From Myxococcales bacterium (GTDB lineage: Bacteria; Myxococcota_A; Polyangia; Fen-1088): a DNA stretch of 36,098 nt. Each line of letters opens with the position of its first letter. The first letter of the stretch is position 1. Both the position numbers and the translations under genes were made by a program. Under the pieces are notes generated by a model. The model was given only the letters and a program-made list of their open reading frames with translations, had not been told where the DNA came from and searched no databases. This document shows positions 9,006 through 17,586 of this stretch, one piece after another. The stretch is taken from positions 1 to 36,098 of the forward strand of contig PMBS01000183.1 in assembly GCA_003153015.1 (NCBI GenBank), given 5' to 3'.

Positions 9006-9920
9006 ATGCTGGATAGGATGGTCATTGCGATTTTGGGCCCAACCGCCTCGGGCAAGAGCGAACTTGGGCTGGCGTTGGCCGAACGACTTTCTGGCGAGAT
9101 CGTCTGTTGCGACTCGATGCAGGTCTATCGCGGCATGGATATCGGCACCGGCAAGGCCACGCGGCAGGAGCAGACGCGCTGCCCGCACCATCTGCTCGAC
9201 CTCGTCGATCCGGGCGAGCCGTTCCACGCTGCTGCCTGGGCCACGCGGGCGCGCCTATCCATCGATGACATCCACACCCGCGGCTGCCTTCCCATCATTG
9301 TGGGCGGCACCGGGCTGTATTTTCGCGCTCTGCGCGCGGGCCTTTTCGACGCGCCTCCGCCCGATCCGGCGATCAGGGCGCGCCATCAGGCCGAGGCTGC
9401 GGCCCTCGGAGTCCCCGCCCTGCACCGCCAGCTCCAGGAGATCGATCCTGAGGCAGCGGCGCACATCCGGCCCGGCGATCTGGTTCGCACCAGCCGCGCG
9501 CTTGAGATCTACGAGCAGACTGGGGTTCCCATCAGCGAGCTGCGCCGGCGCGCGGCCCCGCAGCAGCTCCCGTGGCGCCTCTTCGTCGTCATCCTCGACT
9601 ACCCGCTCGACAAGTTGCGTCCGCTCATTCACGGCCGGGTCGAACGCATGATGACAGCCGGTTTTCTCTCCGAGGTCGAGGCGCTGCGCAGGCGCGGTTT
9701 CGGCCAATCCCGCGCCTTGGCGTCCCTAGGTTACAAGCAACTCGGCCAGCATCTTGACGGCCTTCTGACTTTGCCGGAGGCCGTGGCCCAGACCAAGGGC
9801 GCGACCTCAGGCTATGCCCGGCGCCAGCGGACCTGGTTTCGACGCGAGCAAGCCCAAGTGCGGGCCACTGCGCCTCTGGATCCGGACGCCCTTGCCCAGG
9901 ACTTGTCGGCGAGCCTCTGA
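9006..9920 (+). CDS. miaA: tRNA dimethylallyltransferase MiaA
   Basis: P-loop AILGPTASGKSELGLALAERL, CCDSMQVYRGMDIGTGKAT, PHHLLDLVDP, GGTGLYFRAL. Start could be ATG 9021. Confidence 0.96.
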   Translation: MLDRMVIAILGPTASGKSELGLALAERLSGEIVCCDSMQVYRGMDIGTGKATRQEQTRCPHHLLDLVDPGEPFHAAAWATRARLSIDDIHTRGCLPIIVGGTGLYFRALRAGLFDAPPPDPAIRARHQAEAAALGVPALHRQLQEIDPEAAAHIRPGDLVRTSRALEIYEQTGVPISELRRRAAPQQLPWRLFVVILDYPLDKLRPLIHGRVERMMTAGFLSEVEALRRRGFGQSRALASLGYKQLGQHLDGLLTLPEAVAQTKGATSGYARRQRTWFRREQAQVRATAPLDPDALAQDLSASL

Positions 9921-10058
9921 CACTTTCGGTCAGCCGACTCTGTGTCCGCTCCTCTCACCTCTGTGTTCTCAGCCGCGGCGACTTTGGCGAACCAGGGTTT
10001 CTCCTCTCACAGATGTCTTGCTACCGTTCGAAATCCGAAACAGGATGGTCCCCCGCAC

Positions 10059-11054
10059 ATGCCACACCGGAAGGAAAAACCCAGGGAAGCCCCGGTGCTC
10101 GATTTCGAGCGACCGATTGTCGACCTGGAGCGCAGGATCGATGATCTCAAGCAGCGTACGCGTCTGTCAGGGGAGATACGTCGCGATATCGAAACCCTGG
10201 AGACGCGGGCGCGCGAGCTGCAGCAGCATATCTTTTCCGGCCTGACACCCTGGCAGAAGGTGCAGCTTGCCCGGCACCCAGCCCGACCCTACACCCTCGA
10301 CTATATCAGCCGGCTCTTCACCGATTTCACTGAGGTGCATGGGGATCGCCGTTTCGCAGACGACGCGGCCATGATCGGCGGCATAGGCTTCTTCGAAGGC
10401 GTGCCCATCCTGTGCCTGGGCCAGCAAAAGGGGCGTACCACCAAGGAGAAGCTGGCGCGCAACCTGGGCATGGCCAAGCCCGAGGGCTATCGCAAGGCCA
10501 TGCGCCTAATGGACCTGGCCGCGCGTTTCGGCAAGCCCATCATCTGTCTGCTCGACACGCCGGGTGCGTTTCCCGGAATTGACGCCGAGGAGCGCGGGCA
10601 GGCTGAGGCGGTGGCCAAAAACCTCGAGGTCATGGCCGGGCTGCCGGTTCCCATCATCGCTGTGGTCATCGGCGAAGGCGGCTCGGGTGGGGCGCTGGGT
10701 ATCGGGGTGGCAGACCGCATCCTGATGCTGGAATACTCGATCTATTCGGTGATTTCGCCGGAGGGCTGCGCCTCGATTCTCTTTCGCAGCGACGCACGCA
10801 AGGCCGAGGCAGCCGAGGCCATGAAGATCACCGCACCCGATCTGGCCCGACTGGGCATCATCGACGAGATCGTGCCGGAAGCGCCGGGTGGCGCGCACCG
10901 CAATTTCGACCTCACCGCGCGCAACCTCGCCGCGGCCCTGCGCCGCCATCTGGCCGATCTGCTGCCGCTTCCGCCCAGCCTGCTCAAGGATCTGCGCTAC
11001 CAGAAGTACCGGCGCATGGGCGCCTTTGTCGAGGCGGGCGGTCTGGCCTCGTGA
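10059..11054 (+). CDS. accA: acetyl-CoA carboxylase carboxyltransferase subunit alpha
   Basis: LDFERPIVDLERRIDDL, DYISRLFTDFTEVHGDRRFADD, PIICLLDTPGAFPGIDAEERGQAEAVAKNL, GEGGSGGALGIGVADRILMLEYSIYSVISPEGCASIL. ATG 10059 preferred over the 9942 ORF start. Confidence 0.97.
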   Translation: MPHRKEKPREAPVLDFERPIVDLERRIDDLKQRTRLSGEIRRDIETLETRARELQQHIFSGLTPWQKVQLARHPARPYTLDYISRLFTDFTEVHGDRRFADDAAMIGGIGFFEGVPILCLGQQKGRTTKEKLARNLGMAKPEGYRKAMRLMDLAARFGKPIICLLDTPGAFPGIDAEERGQAEAVAKNLEVMAGLPVPIIAVVIGEGGSGGALGIGVADRILMLEYSIYSVISPEGCASILFRSDARKAEAAEAMKITAPDLARLGIIDEIVPEAPGGAHRNFDLTARNLAAALRRHLADLLPLPPSLLKDLRYQKYRRMGAFVEAGGLAS

Positions 11055-12091
11055 GCGTCGGCAAGGAGGGCACGGCTGTGGCGGATTCCGACTTGCAGAA
11101 CAACACAAAGCGAACGGTCAGCCCGGGCGCCGAGGAGATCCTGGGGCTCTACTTCCCAGTGCTCGACCATGGCTTTGTCGCCTTGGTTGACTACATGGGC
11201 AGCGACGAGGACATCGAGCGGGCGGCGCGGGTCAGCTACGGCTTTGGCACGCGCAAGCGCAGCCAGACGCGCGGGCTGCTGCGCCACCTGCACCGCCACG
11301 GACACACGACTCCCAGTGAGATGGTGGAACTGAAGTTCCACTGCTGCATGCCCATCTTTGTGGCCCGCCAGTGGATTCGCCATCGCACCGCCAACGTCAA
11401 CGAACTATCGGGGCGCTACAGCCTGGTGCCCATGCTGTTCTATACCCCGCCTGACGATCAGTTGCAGGCGCAGAGCACGCAGAACCGCCAGGGACGCGCC
11501 GGCCAGCCTTTGCCGGCCGGGCTGCGCAACCAGGCCAAACAACGCTGGCAGGACAGCCGGGCCAGCGCCAGCGCGACCTACGAGTGGCTGACCAGCCACG
11601 AAGTGGCGCGCGAGTTGGCGCGCATCGACCTGCCGCTCTCGACCTACACCCAGTGGTACTGGAAGATCGATCTGCACAACTTGCTGCACTTTCTCACCCT
11701 GCGGGTGGACGCGCACGCGCAGTGGGAAATCCAACAGTACGGCCACCTGATGGCGGGCATGCTCAAACGGGTAGCGCCGCTCTCCTACGAGGCGTGGATT
11801 GACTATGACGTCTGCGGAGCCCGGTTCTCGCGCATGGAACTGGATGCGCTGCGGGGGCTGCTTTGCGCCACCCAGGATGGCATCGAGGGGCAGGGGAAGC
11901 GACTCGGTCGCGAGGCGCTGGGCGCACTCGGCCTGAGCAGCCGCGAGGTGGACGAGTTTCTCTCGACCTTGGGTGGTAGCGAGGTTCCTGATTTCGAGCT
12001 GGACCTGGCCAGTGCACGCCCGGCGGCTAGCTTTGCCGAGCGCTTCGCCGCTGCTGTGCCGCGGGGTGAGCGAGAGCCTGGGGAAGGGTAG
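11051..12091 (+). CDS. thyX: FAD-dependent thymidylate synthase ThyX
   Basis: ThyX motif RQWIRHRTANVNELSGRYS; GTG start overlaps accA stop (GTGA). Confidence 0.93.
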   Translation: MSVGKEGTAVADSDLQNNTKRTVSPGAEEILGLYFPVLDHGFVALVDYMGSDEDIERAARVSYGFGTRKRSQTRGLLRHLHRHGHTTPSEMVELKFHCCMPIFVARQWIRHRTANVNELSGRYSLVPMLFYTPPDDQLQAQSTQNRQGRAGQPLPAGLRNQAKQRWQDSRASASATYEWLTSHEVARELARIDLPLSTYTQWYWKIDLHNLLHFLTLRVDAHAQWEIQQYGHLMAGMLKRVAPLSYEAWIDYDVCGARFSRMELDALRGLLCATQDGIEGQGKRLGREALGALGLSSREVDEFLSTLGGSEVPDFELDLASARPAASFAERFAAAVPRGEREPGEG

Positions 12092-12104
12092 GGCACCTAG
12101 ATCG

Positions 12105-12132
12105 CGAAAGCCGCTCGTCAGAGCGGCTTTCG
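12105..12132. terminator. hairpin between convergent thyX and VWA lipoprotein gene
   Basis: cgaaagccgctc-gtca-gagcggctttcg: perfect 12-bp stem, 4-nt loop; no long T run. Confidence 0.6.
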
Positions 12133-12155
12133 TGGTCGGTCAGAGAATCAGGTGG

Positions 12156-14102
12156 CTATTGGTGCAACGGGGGACAGTCTTGGGTTGACTTTGCGCAGGT
12201 CAGACACTTCATTGCCAGCAGTGTACCTGCGGGCGCTGTCTGTCCATTTCTGCGCAGGACGGTGATCCTTTGGCCCCTATATGAGTTCGGACAACCTGCC
12301 GCGCTGGTGTCGTAGTAGAGGAACCAGCAAGGCCGAGCGGCGTCCGTGTCCGGTATTAGGTTGGTGTTGTTTTGCGCACCTGCCGGATTGAGAGGTGCTC
12401 CCGTAGCGGGATCAATGCACTCGGGGCGGGAATACTCCTCATACCCGCTGCCAAGGCAATTAGGTGGGGTGCCCGGGGTGTCGCACGCTATCTTGTCGGT
12501 AACCTGGCATTCGGGCTGGACAGGGCCGCGTTGCGCCCCGGCGGCCGGAGCCGGCCCTGCGTCGATCAACGGGAAGTCGACACAGCCGGGCTTCAACACC
12601 TGGACGATAGCGTCGGCGATCTGTTGCATCGCGGGTTTGAAGTCCTGGTTGCACAGGCTGAAGGTGTTAACAACAGGACCAGTAATCGGATCGGTCTTCT
12701 GGAAGGCATCGAGGAACTTCTTCAGGCGAAGTCCACCATATGCCTTGTAAATGTTATTGTCGCTTGTGGCCTGGATCGAAGGAATCCTGCAAATGGGCAT
12801 GTAGTCCCAAAGAGTTTCCTGGGGGTGGGGAAGCGAGGTGGTGTCTATCCCAATCTGGTATTGGTCACTGACTGTGACACCGCTCAAGGCAGTGTCCGGG
12901 GGCCAGCCGATGATGCCTGACACGAGAATCTTGGCGGCGGTTTTCTGCATGTAGACGTGATTGCCATTTGCATCGAAGACAGGGTTGCCGTTTGCGTCGA
13001 AGACCCAGGCACTCACCCCGTTGACGCTGTCGATCATGTCCTGGACTCTGATGAGAGGAAGATAGTGGTGGTCCGGGCTGCCTGGGTTGGGCTGGTCCTT
13101 GGGTGCGCAGTTGGCAAAAGCGGTTGTGAAGCCAACGTTGGGCGCCGGGAGGGGGTTGGGCGGCTGAAAGCCTATCGACGGGTCCTCGTAGCCAGTAATT
13201 GGCTGGCCGTTGCACACATGGCCACGCGCCGCACATTTCAGGCTGGCGGTTTCGGTTAGGGGATTCTGGGCCTGCAAGAACATTGAGTCGTTGACATTGT
13301 CGTCGGGATCAGCAGAGCAGTCATCCTCGTCGGTAATGAGCACAATCGCCAGGTAGCCCTTGGGCCGCAAGAAGCCGATGTTCTCTGGGTTGATCTGATT
13401 GGGGGCATCTTTGGGATTAGCGGGATAATCAGCAGTCAGTGCCACGCGAACCGATTGCAGTGGATGCTCGTACCCGCAGCCCTTGGTTCCCACGGCCGTG
13501 GCCAGGCAAGCGAAGACGTCCTGGATGTTTCCGTCGTAGTTCTTTATCCGCCCAGTTCCATTTGGATTCGCGATATCCGAGATCCAGCGCTGGCCCTCGT
13601 GCAGGCCGCATCCATTGGCTACTGGGTGACCTCCCAGGGTTGGATCAGCATTGGGGTTGACCGACGCGAGCGGATTGCTGGGATCGTTCCCATACAGGAG
13701 TCCCCGGTCGCCCAGCACCCTCTTGCAGTTTTCCCCGATGGGCTCCGACCCAGACCCCATGTCGCTGCTGATCACGCCGATGTGGACGTCAGGTAAGCTG
13801 ACACCGCCACTAGGGTCTGGAATTTGCTGCAACACCTGGATCATGCTTGGGAAGTTCTGAGCCAGGCGAGTCTGCTTGGGGTCCATGGACGGGGAGTTGT
13901 CGATCATGAACAAGATGTCGACCTCACGCTCCGGGCTGACCAGAATCGTGAAGTCGGTTTCCATCTGTGGGTTCGGCAAGGGCTCTTTCAGGGGGTGCCC
14001 ATTGCAAGCCCATAGGGCAAAGGGCAGGGCAGGGAGCAGCAGCCCCAAACGCAGGTACTGCCAACGAACAAGCGGCAAGAGCCTTGAAAGATGACGGGCC
14101 AT
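12156..14102 (-). CDS. von Willebrand factor A-like lipoprotein
   Basis: Signal peptide with lipobox-like ALWAC; MIDAS-like ILFMIDNSPSM; ITDEDDCS; Cys-rich C-terminus. ATG 14102 has GAGGAGGG upstream. Confidence 0.82.
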   Translation of the reverse strand: MARHLSRLLPLVRWQYLRLGLLLPALPFALWACNGHPLKEPLPNPQMETDFTILVSPEREVDILFMIDNSPSMDPKQTRLAQNFPSMIQVLQQIPDPSGGVSLPDVHIGVISSDMGSGSEPIGENCKRVLGDRGLLYGNDPSNPLASVNPNADPTLGGHPVANGCGLHEGQRWISDIANPNGTGRIKNYDGNIQDVFACLATAVGTKGCGYEHPLQSVRVALTADYPANPKDAPNQINPENIGFLRPKGYLAIVLITDEDDCSADPDDNVNDSMFLQAQNPLTETASLKCAARGHVCNGQPITGYEDPSIGFQPPNPLPAPNVGFTTAFANCAPKDQPNPGSPDHHYLPLIRVQDMIDSVNGVSAWVFDANGNPVFDANGNHVYMQKTAAKILVSGIIGWPPDTALSGVTVSDQYQIGIDTTSLPHPQETLWDYMPICRIPSIQATSDNNIYKAYGGLRLKKFLDAFQKTDPITGPVVNTFSLCNQDFKPAMQQIADAIVQVLKPGCVDFPLIDAGPAPAAGAQRGPVQPECQVTDKIACDTPGTPPNCLGSGYEEYSRPECIDPATGAPLNPAGAQNNTNLIPDTDAARPCWFLYYDTSAAGCPNSYRGQRITVLRRNGQTAPAGTLLAMKCLTCAKSTQDCPPLHQ

Positions 14103-14277
14103 GGAAACCCTCCTCATGGACGAACGAGTGGTCAGAACTCGTGGCTACCCTACAGCAAGATACGGGCCGATGGGAATCTTAGTTAGTTGTTGGAAGAACA
14201 GGGGTTGTTCAGAATCGTGCGCCAATCTAGTTGGCAAGTATGCCATGACTGTTGGCAGGAGTCATTGACGCTGATTG

Positions 14278-15408
14278 CTAGTCAGGTCCAGGTCTCGCCA
14301 ACGCAGGCGGCCCAGAACCAGCGTCTTGATGCGTTGGCAGAGGTGCGCCGTCGGGGATCGCGGCCAAGCCAGCGGGGATGGGTGGCCCCTGAACCACGGA
14401 CGGGGCGGTCAGCCTGTGCGTGACCAGCCAGTCGATCACCCGCGCCACATCGCCGAAGCGGGTGAGCTTGCCCTCGGTACCCAGCAGGGACATGCCGTAG
14501 CTGCGACCATCGATGCGAATGGCGATGACCAGGCAGTAGCGGGCGGCATCGTTGTACCCGGTTTTGCCACCAAGAATCTGCACGCTGGACCGGGCCGCGG
14601 GTCGGTGCGTGCTGACATACCTGATGGGCGGGCGGCCGACCGGGTGGGCCTCGTATTCTGGCTTGCGCACAATGGGTCCAAGAACCGGGTGGGACATGGC
14701 GGCGCGCAGGAGCTGGAGGATCTCGCGCGGGGTGGACAGGTTTTCCGGGGAGAGCCCGGTCGGTTCGCGGAAGCGCGTCCCGCGCAGCCCCAGGGACGCC
14801 GCCTTGTTGTTCATGGCGTTGGCGAGCTGGGTTGTGGTGAGCCCGACCGCGCGGCCCAGGGCGGACACCGCCCGGTTGTCCGATCCAAGCAGGGCCGCGT
14901 GCAGCAGATCCCGGTTGGATAGGGTCATGCCTTCGAGCAGGCGCGAGGGCGCTCCGCCGCGGGCGACCTCTGAGTCGATCTTCTTCATCGTGGTCAACCC
15001 ATCGAGGTCTAGGTTGTGGTCCATCACGACTAGGGTTGCGGCCAACTTGGAGATCGAGGCAATCGCGCGCGGCTGGTCGGGCTTGCGGGCGAAGATCTCA
15101 CGCCCGCTGTCCATGTCCACCACCAGCGCGCCCAGCGATAGCACATTGGGCAGGTTGCCTTTGACCGCCACCACATGCTTTTCCAGAAGCGCCTTCTTCT
15201 TGGCAGCGGGCTTCTTGCCGCCGCGGATCTTCTTCGCCGCCTTGCCCTTGGGCTTGCCTTTGGCGTTCTTCTTGGATGCCGGCTTGCCCTTGCCTTTCGA
15301 CTTGCCCGGGGCTGGCTTGGCCGCGGCCGCGCCCACGGCTGCGGCCGGCGCAAAGAGCGGCATGCAGAACGCTGCAACCAGCAGCAGGAGTTTGGGGGCG
15401 GACGGCAC
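14278..15408 (-). CDS. D-alanyl-D-alanine carboxypeptidase, S11 family (PBP5/6-type), with Lys-rich N-terminal linker
   Basis: SISK (SxxK), GSDNRAVSALGRAVG (SxN), GGKTGYNDAARYCLVI (KTG); signal peptide then KGKGKPASKKNAKGKPKGKAAKKIRGGKKPAAKKK. Confidence 0.9.
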   Translation of the reverse strand: MPSAPKLLLLVAAFCMPLFAPAAAVGAAAAKPAPGKSKGKGKPASKKNAKGKPKGKAAKKIRGGKKPAAKKKALLEKHVVAVKGNLPNVLSLGALVVDMDSGREIFARKPDQPRAIASISKLAATLVVMDHNLDLDGLTTMKKIDSEVARGGAPSRLLEGMTLSNRDLLHAALLGSDNRAVSALGRAVGLTTTQLANAMNNKAASLGLRGTRFREPTGLSPENLSTPREILQLLRAAMSHPVLGPIVRKPEYEAHPVGRPPIRYVSTHRPAARSSVQILGGKTGYNDAARYCLVIAIRIDGRSYGMSLLGTEGKLTRFGDVARVIDWLVTHRLTAPSVVQGPPIPAGLAAIPDGAPLPTHQDAGSGPPALARPGPD

Positions 15409-15465
15409 GGACGCTGCAGGTTAGTCAGGACCGCGGCGATGAGCAACTGATCCCGACAATCCCCC

Positions 15466-15503
15466 GATAGCCGCAAGAGGTCGTGACCGTGGTCGTGGCC
15501 GGA
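15466..15503. repeat. GATAGCCGC-AGGTCGTG-(GTGGCC) family repeat, short copy
   Basis: gatagccgcaagaggtcgtgaccgtggtcgtggccgga resembles 26477-26524. Confidence 0.55.
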
Positions 15504-15524
15504 CGCTTCTCACTTCCAGGCTCT

Positions 15525-15533
15525 TGCTACACT
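15525..15533 (+). promoter_or_regulatory. putative extended -10 (TGCTACACT), 6 nt upstream of mqnD ATG
   Basis: TTGCTACACTGGAACCATG. Confidence 0.45.
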
Positions 15534-15539
15534 GGAACC

Positions 15540-16388
15540 ATGCCCATCTCGCTGGCCTACTCGGTCGATGCTGACGATGCGTTCATGTTCCACGCCCTGC
15601 GCGCAGGTGACGTGGACACGCGAGGGCTGGCCTTCACCCATCGGCGCGGGGATACGTCGGAGTTGAATGCACTGGCTCTGGCCGGTGAAATTGACGTGGT
15701 GGCGATCTCCGCGGGTGCCTATCCTGCGGTGGCGGGCAAGTACCTGCTGCTTCCGCATGGCGCTTCAGTGGGGCGAGGTTTTGGGCCGGTGCTGGTGGCA
15801 CGGCAGCCGATGGCCTTGGCAGAGCTAGCTGGACGGCGTGTCGGCATTCCGGGCCTGTCCACCACGGCGTGGTTGGTGCTGCGCCAGATGCAGCCGGGGC
15901 TTCTGCCCGTGGTTGTGCCGATAGCGCCCTTTGGCCGTATCTTCGAGTGCCTGGATGCGGGCAGCATCGATGCGGCCTTGTTGATTCACGAGGGCCGGCT
16001 CATCTACCAAAGCCGGGGCTATGCGCGCATCGCTGAGATCGGACAATGGTGGCAGGCCACGACCGGGCTGCCCTTGCCCCTCGGGGTGAATGTCATTCGG
16101 CGCGGGCTTGGGGCCGAAACCATCGCTGCGGTATCCGCTGTCCTGCGCGATTCGATCGCCTATGCACTCGACCACCGCGACGAGGTGATCCGGGTGCTTG
16201 CCGCCGAGAAACGCGGCGAGCCTGCCCTGGCCGAGACCGCGCTGCTTGACCGCTACCTCGGCATGTATGCCAACCAGGACACGCGCGCGATGGCGCCTGA
16301 CGTCCGCCGCGCCATCGAGGTTCTGTTCGAGCGCGCAGCCAAGGGCGGGTTGCTGCCCGCCGGGTGCCCGATCGATTGGGCACCGTGA
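15540..16388 (+). CDS. mqnD: 1,4-dihydroxy-6-naphthoate synthase (menaquinone futalosine pathway)
   Basis: MPISLAYSVDADDAFMFHALRAG..., DVVAISAGAYPAVAGKYLLLPHGASVGRGFGPVLVAR, RVGIPGLSTTAWLVLR, LIHEGRLIYQ, LPLPLGVNVIRRGL: MqnA/MqnD fold with MqnD-type signatures. Confidence 0.9.
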   Translation: MPISLAYSVDADDAFMFHALRAGDVDTRGLAFTHRRGDTSELNALALAGEIDVVAISAGAYPAVAGKYLLLPHGASVGRGFGPVLVARQPMALAELAGRRVGIPGLSTTAWLVLRQMQPGLLPVVVPIAPFGRIFECLDAGSIDAALLIHEGRLIYQSRGYARIAEIGQWWQATTGLPLPLGVNVIRRGLGAETIAAVSAVLRDSIAYALDHRDEVIRVLAAEKRGEPALAETALLDRYLGMYANQDTRAMAPDVRRAIEVLFERAAKGGLLPAGCPIDWAP

Positions 16389-16401
16389 AATCGCGGCATC
16401 G

Positions 16402-16540
16402 GTTAGCTAGCTTTCTCACCACAGAGAGCACGGAGGCCACAGAGCCGGACCGGAAAAGGGAAGGGTTGGGTGCGGTCCAAGCTTCCTCTTCCCATCCGAT
16501 CTCTGTGTGCTCTGTGCCCTCTGTGGTGAAAAAGCTAGCC
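16402..16540. repeat. CACAGAG-arm interspersed inverted-repeat element (copy B)
   Basis: gttagctagctttctcaccacagagagcacggaggccacagagccgg ... atctctgtgtgctctgtgccctctgtggtgaaaaagctagcc. Confidence 0.85.
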
Positions 16541-16578
16541 CCTTCCCGAGTCCGGACGCTTCGCGAAAAGGGTTCGCG

Positions 16579-17265
16579 CTAGCGGCGGACGGTCGCTCTT
16601 TCGATCATTTTGAGGGCGGCGCGGCAGGCGGCGGCCGCGGCGCGGGTCGCGTTGCGCTTCCAGGCCGCGTGCGCGGACGAACCCACGGCATTGCTGATGC
16701 CCAGGATGGCCGCGAAAGGCAGCCCAGCCGTCGCTGCGGCACGGGCGACTGCGAAGGCTTCCAAATTCTCGACGTCGCAGGCCGGGGTGCGGGCGCGATG
16801 CCCGAGCGCGGCGGACCGGGACGTGATAGCGAGCGGACATGCCACGTCTGCCATGAGCAGTCCAGCAGCCGCAGCGACTCGGCGGAGGGTGAGTGTGGTT
16901 TCCTGCGTGGCCGGCAGTCTGGGTGGCAGATAGGCGTCGCCGGTCGCCACTCCATCAGCCGACAGGAGCAGACGCCGTGCTGCCACCACGCCGGCCAGGG
17001 CAAGGTCGGGACGCAGGCCCGGATAGCTTCCGGCCGTGCCGACGAACATGACGGCGTCGGGTTTCACCTCCGCGATGGCGGAGGTGGCGCCGATGGCCGC
17101 CTCGACCAGTCCGACGCCCGCGGCCCGCGCAACCACGCGCAGCCCAGTATCAGACCTGTGCCTGAGCAGGCGGCGAAGCTCGGCTAGTTCCGGCGGCCAG
17201 GCCGCCAGCACCAGCCAGCGCCTGAGCGCGTGTCTCTGGTCAGTCTGGTCGGTTCGCGAGCGCAA
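16579..17265 (-). CDS. mqnB: futalosine hydrolase / nucleoside phosphorylase-like protein (MqnB-like)
   Basis: VMFVGTAGSYPGL, ACDVENLEAFAVARAAATAGLPFAAILGISNAVG typical of PNP/UDP family nucleosidases; convergent neighbour of mqnD. TTG start uncertain. Confidence 0.75.
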   Translation of the reverse strand: MRSRTDQTDQRHALRRWLVLAAWPPELAELRRLLRHRSDTGLRVVARAAGVGLVEAAIGATSAIAEVKPDAVMFVGTAGSYPGLRPDLALAGVVAARRLLLSADGVATGDAYLPPRLPATQETTLTLRRVAAAAGLLMADVACPLAITSRSAALGHRARTPACDVENLEAFAVARAAATAGLPFAAILGISNAVGSSAHAAWKRNATRAAAAACRAALKMIERATVRR

Positions 17266-17460
17266 TCCGAAATGATCCTGTTAGGTCTGATGAGGCCACT
17301 TGGGCGTTGGCCAGGGGCTTGGTATACCTCGGCGTCTGCGAATAGATCCATGGGCCAGAGGATCACAACCATGCCGGCATTGCGCCAAGCTGCCCCTAGG
17401 GCACCGAACGGTTTGCGTGTTGGGCAGAATCGAGAGCTTGCGGGCGTCCAGGAAACTCGC

Positions 17461-17575
17461 CTCGCCCCGCGCAGCGGGGAGAGGCCGACGCGCGAAGCGC
17501 GGCGGGTGAGGGGCTCGGCCGCGAGAAAGTGCGCCTGCCCCTCACCCTCGCCCTCTCCCCGCTGCGCGGGGCGAG
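17461..17575. repeat. inverted-repeat element with perfect 24-bp arms upstream of sppA
   Basis: ctcgccccgcgcagcggggagagg (17461-17484) and its exact reverse complement cctctccccgctgcgcggggcgag (17552-17575). Confidence 0.85.
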
Positions 17576-17586
17576 GGAATCGGACA

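Noticed and set aside
9942-10058. N-terminal extension of the accA ORF
   Set aside because: Upstream of the conserved start region; includes degenerate ctctgtgt repeat-like sequence, so ATG 10059 is preferred.
12372-12920. Plus-strand 182-aa ORF opposite the VWA lipoprotein
   Set aside because: Antisense shadow of a gene with a signal peptide, lipobox-like motif and good RBS.
17230-17586. N-terminal extension of the sppA ORF
   Set aside because: Runs through an inverted-repeat element and precedes a convincing signal peptide.
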